Assembly (NCBI GenBank): GCA_032164245.1
Contig: JAVMKO010000003.1
Coordinates: 36,830,890-36,894,889 of the forward strand
Direction: 5' to 3'
DNA from: Sternotherus odoratus
Taxonomy: Eukaryota > Chordata > Testudines > Kinosternidae
Length of the DNA stretch: 64,000 bases
Made by a program: the position numbers and the translations under genes. Positions 60,896 through 64,000 of this stretch are shown here, piece by piece (position 1 is the stretch's first letter; each line of letters begins with the position of its first letter). Below the pieces are notes generated by a model. It was not told where the DNA came from and searched no databases. It saw only the letters and a list, made by a program, of their open reading frames with translations.

Positions 60896-61243
60896 AAACC
60901 CTGCTAAGTTCCTACCTTCAATGAGCCCCTGTAGAAATAAAGCCATGGGGCCACTTTGTTTTTCCTGGACTCTCTCAGCTAGCTGATCTTTTTGAATAGG
61001 GTGACCTGCATGTTGGTACACCTGTGGTGGTGTGTAGTTTGCATGGCTAGAAATGCCAAGCAAACATTCTATAGAGTCTTACATAGAATCAGGCTCCTAT
61101 AGCTTTAGAAGACTGACATATAGGTGTGGGATTGCTACATCTGTGATTGCTTTCTTTAAACATAGAAATTATGCAATGACCAGCAATACCAATTGACATT
61201 TTGAATGTAGATAAATTAAGTACAGGAATGCCATTTAGTTGTA
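60896..61243. repeat. 348-bp direct repeat, copy 2
   Basis: Partner of 59,031-59,378. It abuts the 5' end of the LINE; beyond 61,243 the sequence (aagcatttttaaaag) is unique. Confidence 0.95.
60916..61046 (-). CDS. candidate internal exon, copy 2, gene unidentified
   Basis: On the minus strand a tract ending gcttggcatttctag (acceptor) precedes 131 bp that are open in one frame, closing with GAAG|GTAGGA, a good donor at 60,916/60,915. The 43 whole codons give a peptide of ordinary composition: a Tyr/Pro/Gln/His-rich start (YTPPQVYQHAGHP) and a charged helix-like end (KDQLAERVQEK, then MALFLQGLIE). It is phase 1 at the end and enters with one base. AT-rich intron-like DNA surrounds it. I do not recognise the gene. 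Support is the splice sites and peptide character only; conservation would decide. The frame happens to continue into the LINE, giving a chimeric open frame of 429 codons from an ATG at 61,063. Confidence 0.4.
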
Positions 61244-64000
61244 AAGCATTTTTAAAAGTAACAGTGAATCATCCCTTTGATGAGTCTAGCCTGAAGGCTG
61301 ATGACCATAAACATTCCTGTCTAATGGCCATCTTCATTAACAGACCTGACAGTTGTCTTAAAAATAAATAAATAGATAAATTATGTGAGAGCTGCATTTC
61401 CTGTGCTCACCAAGTCTTTGCATGGCTTGGAAGAAAGAAAAGACATTTTTTATGAGTTGGATTTGATGATGCACTTGTTGCTACACTTTAATTTGTAAAA
61501 AGAGATTGTTATTTAAATGAATTGCAGCAGATGTGGTTTTACCCAATGGTTTATCATGGAACAAATGTGTCTCTATGGTGCAGGGTTTATGAGAAAACAC
61601 TTCTGAGCATAAAAAATAAAAACTGTTTCCAAAGTCTGCTATGTTCTATTATTTTCACTATCCTGTTTTTATCGTCAGGTTGTTCAAGAAGCAGTTTAAC
61701 ACCCTAACGGCATGCAAAAAGAAGATCTGTTGTGGGTTAGCTTGTTGATAGTATAGACTGCATTTTCTCCAGCACTTGCCAAATAATGTTAGGAGTCTTT
61801 ATTAAATGGCTAACATTGTTGTAGACTTTTACAAGCTACTACCACAAGATGTGTAACATAGGAAAAATCATGCAGCACAGATTCTGTCTGGAAAACATGA
61901 CATATGTGGGAATTGCCCATCTTGCTCTTGGGAGGTAAACCACACACAGAATGATTTGTTCAATATGCTTATACATTGCCTCCTGTGTGACCTTTGTGAA
62001 AGCTAGAGATTAGAAATTCACAGAAGTGACAAACTTTTCCCAAGAATATTTTGTATGAAAAGTTTATATACTATCAGGGTGGACTATTTGGTAGGCCAAA
62101 AATGGGTCCCCCCCCCCCCCACCATGAAACCTGTGAAACAGCCATTGCCAGAATAAAAATGTGACCTTTCCCATGTTTTAAATACCAAGCTGATTTTTGT
62201 TTGAGGTCTTTAGGATTTTGTGTTTGAAAACAATAGCACATTTGAATGAAAGTGAACAAAAAATATAAAATGAGGTAAACAAGTCTTTTTATTTCATTTT
62301 GAACTTTTCACAGAGAGAATCAGGGTTACAAGTTACTGATAGTTTAACAGCCATGTTTATTCAGTGAACTATGACACTCATGTAGTCAAAAGTTTGTCTC
62401 CATCTACTAGTTATGAGAATATGCTTATATTCATCTTCTCTGTGCTTATTTTATTACACTTCTAAAACAGGTTTGATAAGGCATCTTGTATCATGGAGGT
62501 ATAACCATGGTGAGCAGATACAAAAAGCAGTACACCATTTTTTCCCCCAGTGGTCCTATAAGTACTCTCCCTGTTAATTGCCTTTCAGCCATTTTAATCC
62601 ATAAAATCTCTATATACTACCTAATAACTACAGCTGATTGCATATGACTTATCCCTCCTTACCATTTAGACACTTGTTTGTAGTATATAGTTCACAAATC
62701 TTTTAAGTATTAAAGCTGATGTAACAGATGTCTTCATTTGACAATCACTGGAACTTTAATGCACTCATTCATACTCTGGAAAGAAGTAACCATATTATAT
62801 GCTTTTAAAATAAATGAGCTCTAAAATGACATTTCTCCAGACACATTTTTGCAATTCTCCTTCTCCATAAAAATAAGGTCATATGAAATATACAACACTG
62901 TCCAGAGAAAGTGCTAGTTTTCTGACAGTCATGTTATAAGTACCTGCAATGGTTATCTGTTAACTATTTAGAAGCTTATTCTGAAGTCACTTATATTGTT
63001 TTCACTCTGATGTAACCCTGCTGAGTTCAACAGAGTTGCTCCTCATTTAAACTGGGTCAGTGAAAGCAAAATTGGGCCCACCGAGGAGAACCAAGGTCCT
63101 ATTTAATCCAATGCATAGAGAGATATACTCAAGCACGGGGTTTTTTTTTAAACAGAAGGGCTTTTGTGCATTAGTCAACATTACTGTAAAAATATGGGAC
63201 TTTCACATCACAATGCTTTAGGTAAATATCTCCGCTGACGTTGGTATGCTCATAGATGGCCCAACCTTTCCTCTTATGTGGTTTATTAAGTTTGTTCCTC
63301 TTTGCTTAAACAATTTGTATATTTGTATGTTATACAGAAGCACCTTTAACAGATAAATAGCATTTGCATATGTAAGTCAGTTAAGGAACTGGAAATATGA
63401 GAAAGCCACTTCATAAACTTCTGGCCTAGTATCAGGAAACTGTGGAGAAGTAAACATTACATCTCATCTACTGACCATGAGGTCATAGTACACTCAATTA
63501 TGAAAAGTCATTTATAAACTATTACTGCTGTTCCTTTAGTTCGCATGTATAAATATTACAAACCCTTAAGATTCCACTTTTATAGGAAGAAGTTTGTGAG
63601 TAATGCTACCCCATCACTGGATGCTGGTTTTAAAAGTAGAGGTTTCATTATTAAAAGACGGCATCAAGACAAGAGGATAAGTTGTTTGCATTGTGGCCAG
63701 AAATCCTTAAATTAAGCAGCCTCTCTTCCAAGTGTGATATTGGAATGTAGCAGCTGTGGGAGATTCAGCTAACTTGTGGGAGATTCAAGACCAGTAAATT
63801 AATTTGCTTTTCACCATTTATAATTAATCTTATATCAGGACTGTTTACATTTCTCCTGTCATCTACATGCATTAGCACCAGGTTAATGTGCAAACCATGG
63901 ACTAAATTATGCCCAGTATAAATCTTTCCTGCTAAATACCAAAGTCCCTGTCCTTACTTCCTGAGAATAACCTTTGATCTTCACATCATCAACAAAAATA
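61244..64000. other. AT-rich non-coding stretch
   Basis: A C-run at 62,108-62,120 and a palindromic-repeat relic at 62,995-63,080 (gttcaacagagttgctcctc ... attgggccca). A 13-bp phrase, tgtgggagattca, occurs twice at 63,755-63,788. No gene recognised up to the window end. Confidence 0.45.

Noticed and set aside
59906..60907. Plus-strand frames of 60-123 codons
   Set aside because: Shadows of the minus-strand Tx1 LINE coding region.
1..64000. CRISPR arrays, rRNA operons, prokaryotic operons
   Set aside because: No regularly spaced identical short repeats with unique spacers, no rRNA cores and no gene packing; composition and repeats are vertebrate.

Overview
The window is vertebrate nuclear DNA, most likely from a cryptodiran turtle. 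It is AT-rich, has no prokaryote-style gene packing, and is full of decayed interspersed repeats. The diagnosis rests on the combination of tRNA-derived SINEs of the turtle Cry type (three copies with target-site duplications, TSDs), CR1 LINEs in both orientations, many short hAT-type non-autonomous transposons with 8-bp TSDs, and a 3' fragment of a Tx1-clade (L1-Tx1) LINE. All family names come from recognition of sequence, not from a search.

Layout. 1-5.4 kb: a long CR1 LINE on the minus strand, split by a SINE. 5.5-7.2 kb: hAT and other inverted-repeat elements. 7.3-8.55 kb: a purine-rich tract running into a CpG island that carries a convincing minus-strand first coding exon (ATG at 8071, splice donor at 7957/7958) with a CCAAT box upstream. 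8.6-24 kb: mostly featureless AT-rich DNA with scattered transposon relics and a broken Ty3/gypsy-like gag (about 20.7-21.5 kb). 24.5-25.1 kb: a solo LTR with a 5-bp TSD. 27.5-28.5 kb: an inverted-repeat element containing a GC-rich minisatellite. 29-36 kb: nested CR1/hAT/SINE insertions and a 178-bp tandem duplication. 36-49 kb: mainly unremarkable, with a clean 331-bp hAT element at 45.9 kb. 49.5-50.3 kb: a probable solo LTR with a hAT MITE inside it; a sister MITE lies at 51.6 kb. 57.5-58.5 kb: a second GC-rich minisatellite of 33-bp units. 59.0-61.2 kb: a GC-rich Tx1-type LINE fragment flanked by 348-bp direct repeats.

The most interesting locus is 59,031-61,243. A 5'-truncated Tx1 LINE (minus strand, 1,517 bp) sits between two 348-bp direct repeats that differ at one base. 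Each repeat holds the same 131-bp open segment bounded by a usable splice acceptor and donor on the minus strand, so the event may have duplicated a host exon. A target-site duplication of that length is far outside the usual range, so either an unusual integration or a false duplication in the assembly is involved.

No complete protein-coding gene is visible. The two candidate exons (about 8.0 kb and 61.0/59.1 kb) are both on the minus strand and could belong to one or two genes with large introns; I could not identify either. I saw no rRNA gene, standard tRNA gene or CRISPR array, and no new multi-gene system.
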